6,257 nucleotides of DNA from Parvibaculum sp. (GCA_014359855.1 JACIYQ010000073.1:1-6257), one strand, 5' to 3'. Counted from the first letter of the stretch, positions 1 through 6,092 are shown. The notes: generated from the letters alone by a model not told the origin. A program made the numbers and translations.

Positions 1-564
1 GACCATCATTTCGTCCAGATGGCGGCAAGCACCCTGCCCCACGATATCCGTTCTGAACTGGTACAGGCTTATGTCGGCTTCCCCTTCTTCGACGTGCTGA
101 CGCTGCCGCTCAACAAATGGCAGGATCTCGACGACGTGGACACCGTGCAGGTGGACCGTATCAGCCCGGAGGACGCACGCTCGATCCGCGAGGGCGGCGC
201 GCCCGCCACTTTGATGGGGCGCGATCTCGGTTACTTCGCCGCCTTCTTCAGCCGTCGCGCCAGGGAGAACGACTATCTGTGGGGCCGGCTTCACGCCGCC
301 GACAGGCTGGTCGACATCGTGGCAAGCAGTGCGCCCGCCGCGGTGCAGAAATCGGGACTCGACATTGCGCAACTGAAGGCACGGCTCTTCCGTTCCATTC
401 TCAAGGCGGAGAGGCCGCATCTCGAGCATGTTCCGGAACTCTTCGCCGATCTCGAGCGGGAGCTCAAAATCCGCTTCGGCGAAGAAAAGGCGCCTGCCAG
501 GGAGCAGGCGCCCGAGGACGATGAGAACGGCAATGCGGAACCTGCGCTTTCGCAGAACGCCTGA
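1..564 (+). CDS. Patatin-related protein, C-terminal part (5' end outside window)
   Basis: The reading frame is open from base 1 (DHHFVQ before the first ATG at 19) to the TGA at 562-564, so that ATG is internal and the gene begins upstream of the window. About 187 residues are visible. The segment with YVGFPFFDVLTLPL, then FFSRRARENDYLWGRLHAADRLVDI, resembles the C-terminal DUF3376-type region of long bacterial patatin-related proteins. This identification is from memory of the family. The patatin domain itself, with its GxSxG serine and Asp, lies outside the window, so lipase activity cannot be judged here. The tail after about residue 155 of the visible part is charged, rich in E, A and P, and probably disordered. 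The gene converges on the Hsp20 gene with 6 bp between stops, and its last 80 bases contain a hairpin that fits a terminator for the opposite strand. Confidence 0.8.
   Translation, partial: DHHFVQMAASTLPHDIRSELVQAYVGFPFFDVLTLPLNKWQDLDDVDTVQVDRISPEDARSIREGGAPATLMGRDLGYFAAFFSRRARENDYLWGRLHAADRLVDIVASSAPAAVQKSGLDIAQLKARLFRSILKAERPHLEHVPELFADLERELKIRFGEEKAPAREQAPEDDENGNAEPALSQNA
485..512 (-). terminator. Probable intrinsic terminator of the Hsp20 gene, inside the convergent patatin CDS
   Basis: GGCGCCTGC (489-497) and GCAGGCGCC (504-512) form a perfect 9-bp GC-rich stem with a 6-base loop. On the minus strand the stem is followed at once by TTTTCTTC (488-481), the usual form of a Rho-independent terminator. 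It lies about 60 nt past the Hsp20 stop. On the plus strand no T-run follows the stem, so it should act only on leftward transcription. The same bases encode residues APAREQAP in the tail of the patatin-related protein. Confidence 0.7.
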
Positions 565-570
565 GCGAGA

Positions 571-1071
571 TTACCCCTTGCCGATCGAAATGCGGCGGCT
601 AGCCGGAGAGGCACCGGGCTTCTTCGGCATGGTGACTTTCAGGACGCCCTTGTCGAATTTCGCGTCTATCTTCGCGTCGTCGACATCGGCCGGCAGCGTG
701 AAGATGCGCTGAAAACTGCCGTAGTGACGCTCGACGATGCGCGCCTCGCCCTTCTCATCCTTCTTTTCGTAACGCTTCTCGCCCTTCAGCGTCAGCACGC
801 CGTCATGCACGCTGAGTTCGACATCCTTTTCCTCCATGCCGGGAAGTTCCGCGGTGAGCGAGTAGTCCTTGTCGTTTTCATGGAGGTCGACTTGCGGCGT
901 GATGTGGCCCGCACCGAAACGGCCGAGCGACGGCGCATCGAACAGGCCGAACCCCCGCCCGAAGGCGCGATCGATCAGACTGTTCATTTCCTCCCGGAAC
1001 GCGGAAAAAGGATCCTGCGGAAACAAGGATGGGCTTTTGCGGTTTTCGTTTTTCGAGACTTCATTGACCAT
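571..1071 (-). CDS. hsp20: Small heat-shock protein, Hsp20/alpha-crystallin family
   Basis: This is an ATP-independent holdase that forms oligomers and keeps unfolding cytoplasmic proteins soluble for refolding by DnaK and ClpB. The protein has 166 residues, normal for the family. Residues 1-57 are a variable N-terminal arm with DPFSAFREEMNSLIDRAF, the typical amphipathic segment. Residues 58-150 are the alpha-crystallin domain: PQVDLHENDKDYSLTAELPG opens it, GVLTLKGEK follows, and FDKGVLKVTMPK closes it. The tail has an I-x-I anchor (ISI, residues 161-163), which in this family docks into a neighbouring dimer. I chose the ATG at 1071 because AAGGAG lies exactly 6 nt upstream (1078-1083). A frame extended to a TTG at 1092 would translate that ribosome site and is unlikely. 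The 78-nt upstream gap holds structures that may respond to heat. Family call is firm; class within Hsp20 is not resolved. Confidence 0.95.
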   Translation of the reverse strand: MVNEVSKNENRKSPSLFPQDPFSAFREEMNSLIDRAFGRGFGLFDAPSLGRFGAGHITPQVDLHENDKDYSLTAELPGMEEKDVELSVHDGVLTLKGEKRYEKKDEKGEARIVERHYGSFQRIFTLPADVDDAKIDAKFDKGVLKVTMPKKPGASPASRRISIGKG

Positions 1072-1077
1072 TTCATT

Positions 1078-1096
1078 CTCCTTCCGGATCAAGAAA
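1078..1096 (-). promoter_or_regulatory. Possible RNA-thermometer hairpin masking the Hsp20 Shine-Dalgarno
   Basis: In the minus-strand mRNA, UUUCUU (1096-1091) can pair along its whole length with the Shine-Dalgarno AAGGAG (1083-1078), across a 7-nt loop, GAUCCGG. Two of the six pairs are G-U wobbles, so the stem is weak and could melt with warming. U-rich strands pairing with AGGA are the hallmark of FourU and ROSE thermometers, which are common on small heat-shock genes. An alternative pairing, CUUUC with GGAAG, also covers part of the same site. No folding was run. Confidence 0.4.
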
Positions 1097-1113
1097 GTAC
1101 TCCCCCCGACACA

Positions 1114-1129
1114 AGCGGCCCGAACCGCT
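1114..1129 (-). other. Stable hairpin between the hydrolase stop and the Hsp20 start
   Basis: AGCGGC (1114-1119) and ACCGCT (1124-1129) pair as five Watson-Crick pairs plus an inner G-U around a 4-base loop (UCGG in the minus-strand RNA). It lies 42 nt upstream of the Hsp20 ATG and 20 nt past the hydrolase stop. No T-run follows it on the minus strand, so it is not a classic terminator. It could be the 5' stem of an Hsp20 leader, like the stable first stem of ROSE elements, or a 3'-end stem for the hydrolase transcript. Confidence 0.4.
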
Positions 1130-1140
1130 CCCGTTTAAAG

Positions 1141-1167
1141 TCTATGCCGTCAATCGCGACCGGCAAG
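1141..1167 (-). promoter_or_regulatory. Weak candidate promoter for the Hsp20 gene (RpoH-like)
   Basis: On the minus strand CTTG (1167-1164) is followed after 17 bases by CATAGA (1146-1141). Alphaproteobacterial RpoH promoters have a CTTG -35 element and a C/T-rich TAT-containing -10 element at about this distance. The -35 matches, but the -10 is only a partial match. The site overlaps the last codons of the hydrolase. A start near 1134 would give a leader of about 60 nt containing both hairpins described here. Confidence 0.25.
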
Positions 1168-2154
1168 AGGCCCACATTGCCGCAGGTCTCCCTCATGGCC
1201 TGACGGCAGCGGCGGCGCGGTTTGCGCGATCCAGGCCGCGATGTCCTTCCAGACCTGCTCCCTTTCGAGATCGCGCAGCAGCATGTGATAGCCGTCCGGA
1301 TAGCAGGCGGATGTGACGTTTGCTTGCGTGGCTGCGAGCCTTTCGACCGTGCCGGCGATCGCGGCGGCGGGGACGATCTCATCCTTCGCGCCATAAAGAA
1401 GAAGCACAGGCTTGCGGATTTCAGACGCCGCGTCATAGGCGCTGTCCATCAGCCCGACGAGGCCATAGAGCGTGTCGATGCGGGTTTCCTTGATGACCAC
1501 GGGATCGCGGGCGAGAGCCCGCAGCATTTCGATGTTGTCCGAAGGCCATATCTCGAGGCCGCGTCCCGTCAACGTCGCCGACGGCGCAAGATGGGCGGCG
1601 GTCCAGAGAACCGAGCCGTAAAATCCGCTCAACTCCTGCCAGCCCCAGACGGCGGGCGCGGAAAGAATGAGACCGTCAACGTCGGGCGGCGCATCAAGTG
1701 CCATGGCGCGCATGGCAACGGCGCCCCCCATGCTCTCGCCTATCAGGTAGAGAGGGAGACCGGGATATTCGGCACGAAGAAGCGCGGCGACGGCCGCCAC
1801 GTCCTCCGCCATGCGCCGACCGCCCGCCCAGAGCCCACGACCGGGCGCGTGGCCGAAGCCGCGCTGGTCGATTGCGACAAGCGTGATGCCCTGCCGGGCG
1901 AACCACGGGCCGGGACCCGGCTCGGCGAAGGAATTCGAGTAATCGTTGAAGCCATGCAGCGCGAGAAGGACGGCGCGCGGCTCCTCTGCCTCGAAGACAA
2001 GCATGGGCAGGCGGGCGCCATCGGCCATGACCGCGCGGGGGGCGGAGGCATGCTCGATGCGCGGTTCGAAGACCGGATCGCCGACCGTCATCATCTGCGG
2101 CGCGCAGGCCGAGAGGGAAGCGAGAAGAAGAAGGAGCGGGAAGATGCGCGACAT
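1150..2154 (-). CDS. Lipoprotein alpha/beta hydrolase (monoglyceride lipase/lysophospholipase-like)
   Basis: This is a 334-residue serine hydrolase, probably acting on ester bonds of lipids or lipid-like substrates at the cell envelope. Residues 1-16 are a lipoprotein signal peptide, and LSAC places the lipidated cysteine at 17; the next residue is Ala, so there is no Asp retention signal and outer-membrane sorting is expected. The fold follows: LHGFNDYSNSF (66-76, oxyanion-hole strand and turn), DQRGFGHAPGRG (96-107), the nucleophile elbow GESMGG (Ser141), a cap region at about 165-245, LLLYGAKDEIVP with the acid Asp258, and GYHMLLRD with catalytic His290. The triad assignment is by family pattern. 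This pattern fits the Hydrolase_4/monoglyceride-lipase group. The start is fixed by the signal peptide and by an in-frame TAG just upstream (2166-2164); the ribosome site is poor. It lies 73 bp after the copper receptor and could share its transcript. Substrate is unknown. Confidence 0.9.
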   Translation of the reverse strand: MSRIFPLLLLLASLSACAPQMMTVGDPVFEPRIEHASAPRAVMADGARLPMLVFEAEEPRAVLLALHGFNDYSNSFAEPGPGPWFARQGITLVAIDQRGFGHAPGRGLWAGGRRMAEDVAAVAALLRAEYPGLPLYLIGESMGGAVAMRAMALDAPPDVDGLILSAPAVWGWQELSGFYGSVLWTAAHLAPSATLTGRGLEIWPSDNIEMLRALARDPVVIKETRIDTLYGLVGLMDSAYDAASEIRKPVLLLYGAKDEIVPAAAIAGTVERLAATQANVTSACYPDGYHMLLRDLEREQVWKDIAAWIAQTAPPLPSGHEGDLRQCGPLAGRD

Positions 2155-2195
2155 GCGACGAGGCTAACGCATCGGCGCATGCCAGGCGAGAGCGT

Positions 2196-2220
2196 GGGAG
2201 GCAGCAGAGAGCCGCCTCCC
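2196..2220 (-). other. Hairpin after the copper receptor stop codon
   Basis: GGGAGGC (2196-2202) and GCCTCCC (2214-2220) form a perfect 7-bp stem. After one mismatch two further pairs extend it inward, leaving an AGAGA loop on the plus strand. It begins 8 nt past the receptor stop on the minus strand. No T-run follows, so it may be a weak or Rho-assisted terminator, or a stem that protects the 3' end of the copper operon mRNA from exonucleases. Confidence 0.4.
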
Positions 2221-2227
2221 CTGCCGG

Positions 2228-4363
2228 TCAGAACTCCAGGTTCACCTGGATGTAGGCCGAATGTCCCGGCTCGTTCACCTGGACCACAGCCGGATCGAAA
2301 CCGTTCCCGCGGCTCAGGTGAGACGCATAGGCGGTGTCGAGAAGGTTGGCGATGCCACCCCGCAACTCGACCGCGCTGGCAAGCTGCCATGTGCCGAAGA
2401 GATCGATCACCGCGTAGCCCGGCGTCTCGCGAACGTCGAGGCCCGAACCGGTGGCGGTGCTCGTGTCGGCCCGCGTCTGTTTCGCGGCCCAGCGCATGCG
2501 CGCGCCCGCGCTCCATTCGGTCACGTCGTAGACCAGCTCCACACTGCCGCTGAAGGGCGATATCTGATAGAGGGGCCGGTTGTCGGTCGTGTTCTCGCCA
2601 TAGGTATAGGCAAGGTCGGCGCCGACATGCCAGGACGGCGCAAATGCCCATTGTCCCGCGACGTCGAAGCCCGCGAGTTCCGCATCGACATTGCGGAAGA
2701 TGCTCGACACGCCGTCATTCACGAGAACACCTGACTGGCCGCGCGCAATGTCACGCGAGATGAAGTCCTGCACGTTGTCGTACCAGACGCTCGTGGATGC
2801 TTTCCAGACGGAGCGTACCGTCTCGATGCCCGTATCGAGCTGGTGATGCTTTTCGGGGTCTAGGCCCGGATTGCCGACCCAACCGCCGTTTCCCATTGCA
2901 GGCGCACGGGCAATGCCTCGCTCGGTCGCATCCGCCGTGCGTACGGCGCGGCTCGCACCTGCCCAACCGGAGAAGCCGCCGAAGTCATGCGTGACGCGAA
3001 CGAGGCCGCTTACGTTGGTCTCATCCCGATCCGTCTGCGTGACACCGTAGAAGGTCCCGTAGAGCGTGCGGGCCGAGACCGCGCCCATGCCGCCCGGCAG
3101 GAGGTCGGCTTTCGTCGCTTTGACGGAGACGAAATCGGTGCGGATACCGGCGGTAAGGTCCGTCTTTGCCGTCAGCGGCGCGTTTGCCTCGACGAACAAG
3201 CCGGCATCCTCGATTTCCATGCCCGGCCATGTGTAGTTGGAAATCGTGGCCGGCGGAATGGCGGCCATCATGGACGAATAGCTCGTCGCGTCGCGGTCGT
3301 TGCGGCGGTAGTCGCCACCGACCGTCACATCCACATCACCGAACTCGAAAATACCCGCGAGCCGGGTGCCGCGCGTGTCGGATGTCGCATCGGTGCGCAT
3401 GGTCATCGCACCGGGCGTCCGCAGCGAGTAGTTGTCCATCACGTGGTCGACAAAGGAACCGTAGACGCTCGCCTCGAACCCCTTGAAGGCGCCGGCTTCC
3501 TCGAAATTGTGCTCAACCGCGAGACGGTAGGTATTCGTCGCGGTCCATGGCGCATCCATGCCGGCGCCCGCGAAAAATGCGTCTTCAACGACATTTCGTT
3601 CCATGGAGAGGGAAAGGAGCGAATCCGCGCCGTAACGCAGGCCAACTTCTCCACCGCCGCCATACTGCTTGAAGGCGGAGCGGACCTCGCGGCCGGAGCC
3701 GTCTTCGTAGTTGCCGGCGCGGCGGCCGGTCATGAAGCCGCGGATATAGCTGCCGTGTTCGACGGCGCGGGCCTGCATGTTCGTATAGCGCTGTGTGCCA
3801 TTCGATTCGATACCGGCCTCGACGTTGCCCGAGAGTCCTTCGGCGAAATCGGCCGGGTCGGCCCTTTCGAGCGAGACGGTGCCGGCGGGTGCCGGCGGGC
3901 CATCGAGCACGGACTGATAGCCACGGCGGACGGTGATGCTGTCGCCGGACATGGGCATCATGGATGACGTGGGCGGGTCCATGCGGTTCGGACAGGCGCC
4001 GAAGACATAGGCGCCGTCGCTGATGACGGCGATCCTGTCTTCCGACATGCCGCGAATGCTGATGTCGGAACCATGGCCGCCCATGCGGCCCGCCGTCACT
4101 CCCGGCATGCGCGAGAGAAGCTCGCCCGCATCGCGCGCGGACGGGCCCGTGACGTCGCCAACCTTTACCGTTTCGGAGGGGCCGTGCTCCTCCGCGGGGG
4201 CGGAGATCACGAGTTCGGGTATTTCGATGGCGGAGGTGCTTTCCTCCTTGGCTTCTTCCGCTGCGTTCGCGGGAAGCATCCAGAATACCGCCATGAGGGC
4301 GGCGGTGGCTGTGCCGGCGCGCAAAACCGCACGCCGCGCTGCCAGGGAGCGCTGAAACAACAT
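2228..4363 (-). CDS. TonB-dependent copper receptor (OprC/NosA-type)
   Basis: This is an outer-membrane beta-barrel that takes up copper using TonB/ExbBD energy. Residues 1-34 are a signal peptide ending PANA. A TonB-box-like segment, IPELVISAP, lies at 48-56. The plug domain spans about 65-175 with GGHGSDISIRGMSEDRIAVISDGAY; the barrel fills the rest and ends on Phe711, the usual terminal aromatic for BAM assembly. The family marker GACPNRMDPPTS is at 122-133. In Pseudomonas OprC copper is bound by a CxxxM plug motif and an HxM barrel motif; here these are Cys124/Met128 and His307/Met309 (in VDHVMDNYSLR), so the site looks intact. Met clusters at 135-138 and 365-366 may add soft ligands. The ATG has AGGA 9 nt upstream, but this site lies at the edge of a hairpin reaching back into the DUF2946-like gene 39 bp upstream. 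Homologues include OprC and NosA, needed for copper supply to nitrous oxide reductase in some species; that enzyme is not encoded here. Confidence 0.93.
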   Translation of the reverse strand: MLFQRSLAARRAVLRAGTATAALMAVFWMLPANAAEEAKEESTSAIEIPELVISAPAEEHGPSETVKVGDVTGPSARDAGELLSRMPGVTAGRMGGHGSDISIRGMSEDRIAVISDGAYVFGACPNRMDPPTSSMMPMSGDSITVRRGYQSVLDGPPAPAGTVSLERADPADFAEGLSGNVEAGIESNGTQRYTNMQARAVEHGSYIRGFMTGRRAGNYEDGSGREVRSAFKQYGGGGEVGLRYGADSLLSLSMERNVVEDAFFAGAGMDAPWTATNTYRLAVEHNFEEAGAFKGFEASVYGSFVDHVMDNYSLRTPGAMTMRTDATSDTRGTRLAGIFEFGDVDVTVGGDYRRNDRDATSYSSMMAAIPPATISNYTWPGMEIEDAGLFVEANAPLTAKTDLTAGIRTDFVSVKATKADLLPGGMGAVSARTLYGTFYGVTQTDRDETNVSGLVRVTHDFGGFSGWAGASRAVRTADATERGIARAPAMGNGGWVGNPGLDPEKHHQLDTGIETVRSVWKASTSVWYDNVQDFISRDIARGQSGVLVNDGVSSIFRNVDAELAGFDVAGQWAFAPSWHVGADLAYTYGENTTDNRPLYQISPFSGSVELVYDVTEWSAGARMRWAAKQTRADTSTATGSGLDVRETPGYAVIDLFGTWQLASAVELRGGIANLLDTAYASHLSRGNGFDPAVVQVNEPGHSAYIQVNLEF

Positions 4364-4373
4364 TGGATCTTTT

Positions 4374-4417
4374 CCTGTCTTGTCTGAAGGTCGGTGAAGA
4401 ATTCAGACGAGGACAGG
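4374..4417 (-). promoter_or_regulatory. Inverted repeat coupling the DUF2946-like gene to the copper receptor
   Basis: In the minus-strand mRNA, CCUGUC-CUC-GUCUGAA (4417-4402) pairs with UUCAGAC-AA-GACAGG (4388-4374): 7 bp, a small internal loop, then 6 bp, closing a 13-nt loop. The first arm is the last codons and UGA stop (4405-4403) of the DUF2946-like gene. The second arm ends in the AGG of the receptor's Shine-Dalgarno AGGA (4376-4373). AAAAG rather than a U-run follows the stem, so this is not an intrinsic terminator. The likely role is to hide the ribosome site until a ribosome reaching the upstream stop opens the stem. Pairing was read by eye. Confidence 0.6.
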
Positions 4418-4828
4418 CGGACCCGTGGTGAGGGATGGAGGATGCTCGGTGCCATGCGGCACGAGGATCGCGGCGGCGGGGCGCGGCAGATCGGGCACGC
4501 GCGGTTGCCGCAGCCGGGTGAAGAGATCGTCCCGGAATTCGGCGAGCGCGGCCGTCGCCATCGGCGCGCAGAGGCCCGCCGCGAAGTCCATTTGTTCCTC
4601 GCCGCCGGAAACGGGGTCGCCGTTTGCGTCGAGGAAGATGACTTTCAGGCCGCTTCCCGTGCAGATGACGATGCGGTCTTCGAAAACGCCTGTCTGCTGA
4701 AACGGCCGTGCGGCGAGGCTGCCCGCAAGCGCGGGAAAGAGGATCGACAGGGTAACGAGACCGAGGAGAAGGCGCGAGGCAAGCGAAGGCGCCGCGCGCC
4801 TGCGGCGCAACGCATTTTTCCGTCGCAT
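4403..4828 (-). CDS. DUF2946-like small membrane-anchored/exported protein, copper-operon partner
   Basis: The function of this family is unknown. The protein is 141 residues. A very basic N-terminus (MRRKNALRRRR) is followed by a hydrophobic segment at about 17-40, either an uncleaved anchor or a signal peptide with possible cleavage near ALAGSLAA. Next comes IVICTGSGLKVIFLDANGDPV (53-73), the segment I recognise from DUF2946 proteins, then GLCAPMATAAL with a second cysteine. Cys56, Cys87 and Met90 could bind metal; this is inference. The C-terminal 30 residues are Pro-rich. DUF2946 genes occur beside TonB-dependent copper receptors in other proteobacteria, as I recall, and here the gene precedes one by 39 bp with an overlapping RNA stem. 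I chose the ATG at 4828; its Shine-Dalgarno (CAGGAT) is close. A TTG at 4849 has a better-spaced purine-rich site (AAAGGGGG) and is the main alternative. A longer frame from a TTG at 4900 would start inside the -35 element and is unlikely. Confidence 0.75.
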   Translation of the reverse strand: MRRKNALRRRRAAPSLASRLLLGLVTLSILFPALAGSLAARPFQQTGVFEDRIVICTGSGLKVIFLDANGDPVSGGEEQMDFAAGLCAPMATAALAEFRDDLFTRLRQPRVPDLPRPAAAILVPHGTEHPPSLTTGPPVLV

Positions 4829-4871
4829 ATCCTGTTGCCGATCAGCCAAAGGCCTGCCCCCTTTTCCGCGC

Positions 4872-4900
4872 AGTATCGGGAGCGGGAGCGGACGTGTCAA
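4872..4900 (-). promoter_or_regulatory. Sigma70-like promoter of the DUF2946/copper-receptor operon
   Basis: On the minus strand a perfect TTGACA (4900-4895) is followed after exactly 17 bp by GATACT (4877-4872), four of six matches to TATAAT. A start near 4865 would give a leader of about 37 nt to the ATG at 4828. The spacer holds a 6-bp tandem repeat (GGGAGC twice on the plus strand, 4878-4889) that could be an operator. The 17-bp spacing suits ordinary sigma70 use, not the 19-20 bp seen at MerR/CueR-type activated promoters. Confidence 0.6.
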
Positions 4901-4918
4901 AAGAGAGGGACTGGATCT

Positions 4919-4939
4919 GCTGTGGCGCGATGCCGCAGC
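4919..4939 (-). other. Hairpin directly after the acyl-CoA dehydrogenase stop
   Basis: GCTGTGGC (4919-4926) and GCCGCAGC (4932-4939) can pair as 8-bp arms with one mismatch (A opposite C in the minus-strand RNA) and a 5-base loop. The stem begins 2 nt past the stop. No T-run follows directly; TCTCTTTT comes about 11 nt later. It could be a weak transcript end between the dehydrogenase and the copper operon. Confidence 0.3.
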
Positions 4940-4940
4940 C

Positions 4941-6092
4941 TCAGTTCACGGCCTTCAACAGATTGCGAGCGATGATGACCTGCTGGACCTGGCTGGTGCC
5001 TTCGTAGATGCGGAAAATGCGGACGTCGCGATAAAAGCGCTCGATTCCGTAGTCGGCGACATAGCCCGCACCACCATGAACCTGCACCGCGCGGTCGGCG
5101 ATGCGACCGACGGCTTCGGAGCAGAAGAGTTTGGCGCAGGAGCTTTCGGTCGCGACATTCTCGCCCGCATCGCGGCGGCGCGCGGCGTCTATCACCATGC
5201 AGCGGCCCGCATAGGCTTCCATCTTCGAATCCGCGAGCATGGCCTGCACGAGTTGCAGGTTGCCTATCGGTTCGCCGAACTGCTTGCGCTCGGCGGCATA
5301 CTTCACCGAGTCCTCGACGAGACGGTCGGCAACGCCGATGCAGACGGCGGAGATGTGCAATCGCCCGCGCTCCAGCACCTGCATGGCTGTGACGAAGCCC
5401 TTGCCCTCTTCCGTGCCGAGCAGGCAATCGGCCGGGATGCGGGCGTCCTCGAAGACCACATCGCAGATATGTGCGCCCTGCTGGCCCATCTTCTTTTCCG
5501 GCTTGCCGATATGGATGCCGGGAATGCCGCTCGGCACGACGAAAGCCGAGACGCCCTTCGCGCCCGGCGTCTTCGGATCGGTGCGCGCCATCAGCGTGAA
5601 GGCATGCGCCTTGTTCGCATTGGTGATGTAGCGCTTGGTGCCGTTCACCACGTAGTGGTCGCCGTCCCGGATGGCCGTGGTCTTGAGGGAAGCGGCGTCG
5701 GAACCCGCCTCCGGCTCGGTGAGCGCGAAGCTGATGATGGTCTCGCCGCTGGCGATTTTCGGCAGCCAGTATTCCTTCTGGTCCTGGCGGCCATGCATGA
5801 CGATCCCCTGGCTGCCGATGCCGACATTGGTGCCGATGACGGAGCGGAAGGCGGGCGAGGTGCGGCCGAGTTCGAACATGAGGAGGCATTCTTCCTCCAT
5901 GGTGAGGCCGAGGCCGCCATATTCGACCGGCACGGAAATGCCGAAGAGACCGAGCTCCTTCATTTCCTCGACGATCTCGTCCGGCACCTTGTCGGATTCG
6001 GAGACCTTGTCCTCGATCGGACGAAGGCGCTCGTCGACGAAGCGGCGGACGGAGGAAATGAGCTGGTCGCGTGTTTCGGCGTCGAGGGCCAT
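4941..6092 (-). CDS. Acyl-CoA dehydrogenase
   Basis: This FAD enzyme oxidises an acyl-CoA to the trans-2-enoyl-CoA and passes electrons to electron-transfer flavoprotein, in fatty-acid or branched-chain amino-acid breakdown. At 383 residues it has the normal length. The N-terminal helical domain covers about 1-118, the beta domain 119-230, and the C-terminal helical domain 231-383. Signature 1 is ALTEPEAGSD (123-132); signature 2 begins QVHGGAGY at 337-344. The catalytic base by family alignment is Glu364 in RIYEGTSQ. RKQFGEPI (269-276) is the usual FAD-contacting segment. The ATG at 6092 has GGGAAGA upstream at a workable distance and a good promoter beyond it. Chain-length preference cannot be read from the sequence. 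It lies 112 bp upstream of the DUF2946-like gene, which has its own promoter, so I do not link the two functionally. Confidence 0.95.
   Translation of the reverse strand: MALDAETRDQLISSVRRFVDERLRPIEDKVSESDKVPDEIVEEMKELGLFGISVPVEYGGLGLTMEEECLLMFELGRTSPAFRSVIGTNVGIGSQGIVMHGRQDQKEYWLPKIASGETIISFALTEPEAGSDAASLKTTAIRDGDHYVVNGTKRYITNANKAHAFTLMARTDPKTPGAKGVSAFVVPSGIPGIHIGKPEKKMGQQGAHICDVVFEDARIPADCLLGTEEGKGFVTAMQVLERGRLHISAVCIGVADRLVEDSVKYAAERKQFGEPIGNLQLVQAMLADSKMEAYAGRCMVIDAARRRDAGENVATESSCAKLFCSEAVGRIADRAVQVHGGAGYVADYGIERFYRDVRIFRIYEGTSQVQQVIIARNLLKAVN

Noticed and set aside
19..21. ATG at 19 as a true gene start
   Set aside because: The frame is open to base 1 with family-like residues before the ATG, and the protein lacks its N-terminal catalytic domain, so the gene is cut by the window edge.
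1072..1092. Hsp20 start at the upstream TTG (1092)
   Set aside because: That frame would translate the AAGGAG ribosome site of the ATG at 1071, which is perfectly spaced for the shorter protein.
1222..2553. Long plus-strand open frame (443 codons) opposite the hydrolase and the receptor end
   Set aside because: It is antisense to two well-recognised genes and rich in Arg, Gly and Pro, as expected for a shadow frame in high-GC DNA. It shows no domain I recognise.
2987..3967. Plus-strand open frame (326 codons) opposite the copper receptor
   Set aside because: It lies wholly antisense to the receptor, has low-complexity composition, and has no convincing ribosome site.
4374..4417. The intergenic hairpin as a Rho-independent terminator
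   Set aside because: On the transcribed strand it is followed by AAAAG and not by a U-run. On the other strand CGG follows the stem.
4872..4900. CueR/MerR-type copper-activated promoter
   Set aside because: The -35 to -10 spacing is 17 bp, not the 19-20 bp those activators need, and no matching dyad is visible in the spacer.
4897..5889. Second minus-strand frame (330 codons) overlapping the acyl-CoA dehydrogenase
   Set aside because: It is a shifted frame of the dehydrogenase with Arg/His-rich nonsense composition. The true frame is intact, so no frameshift is implied.
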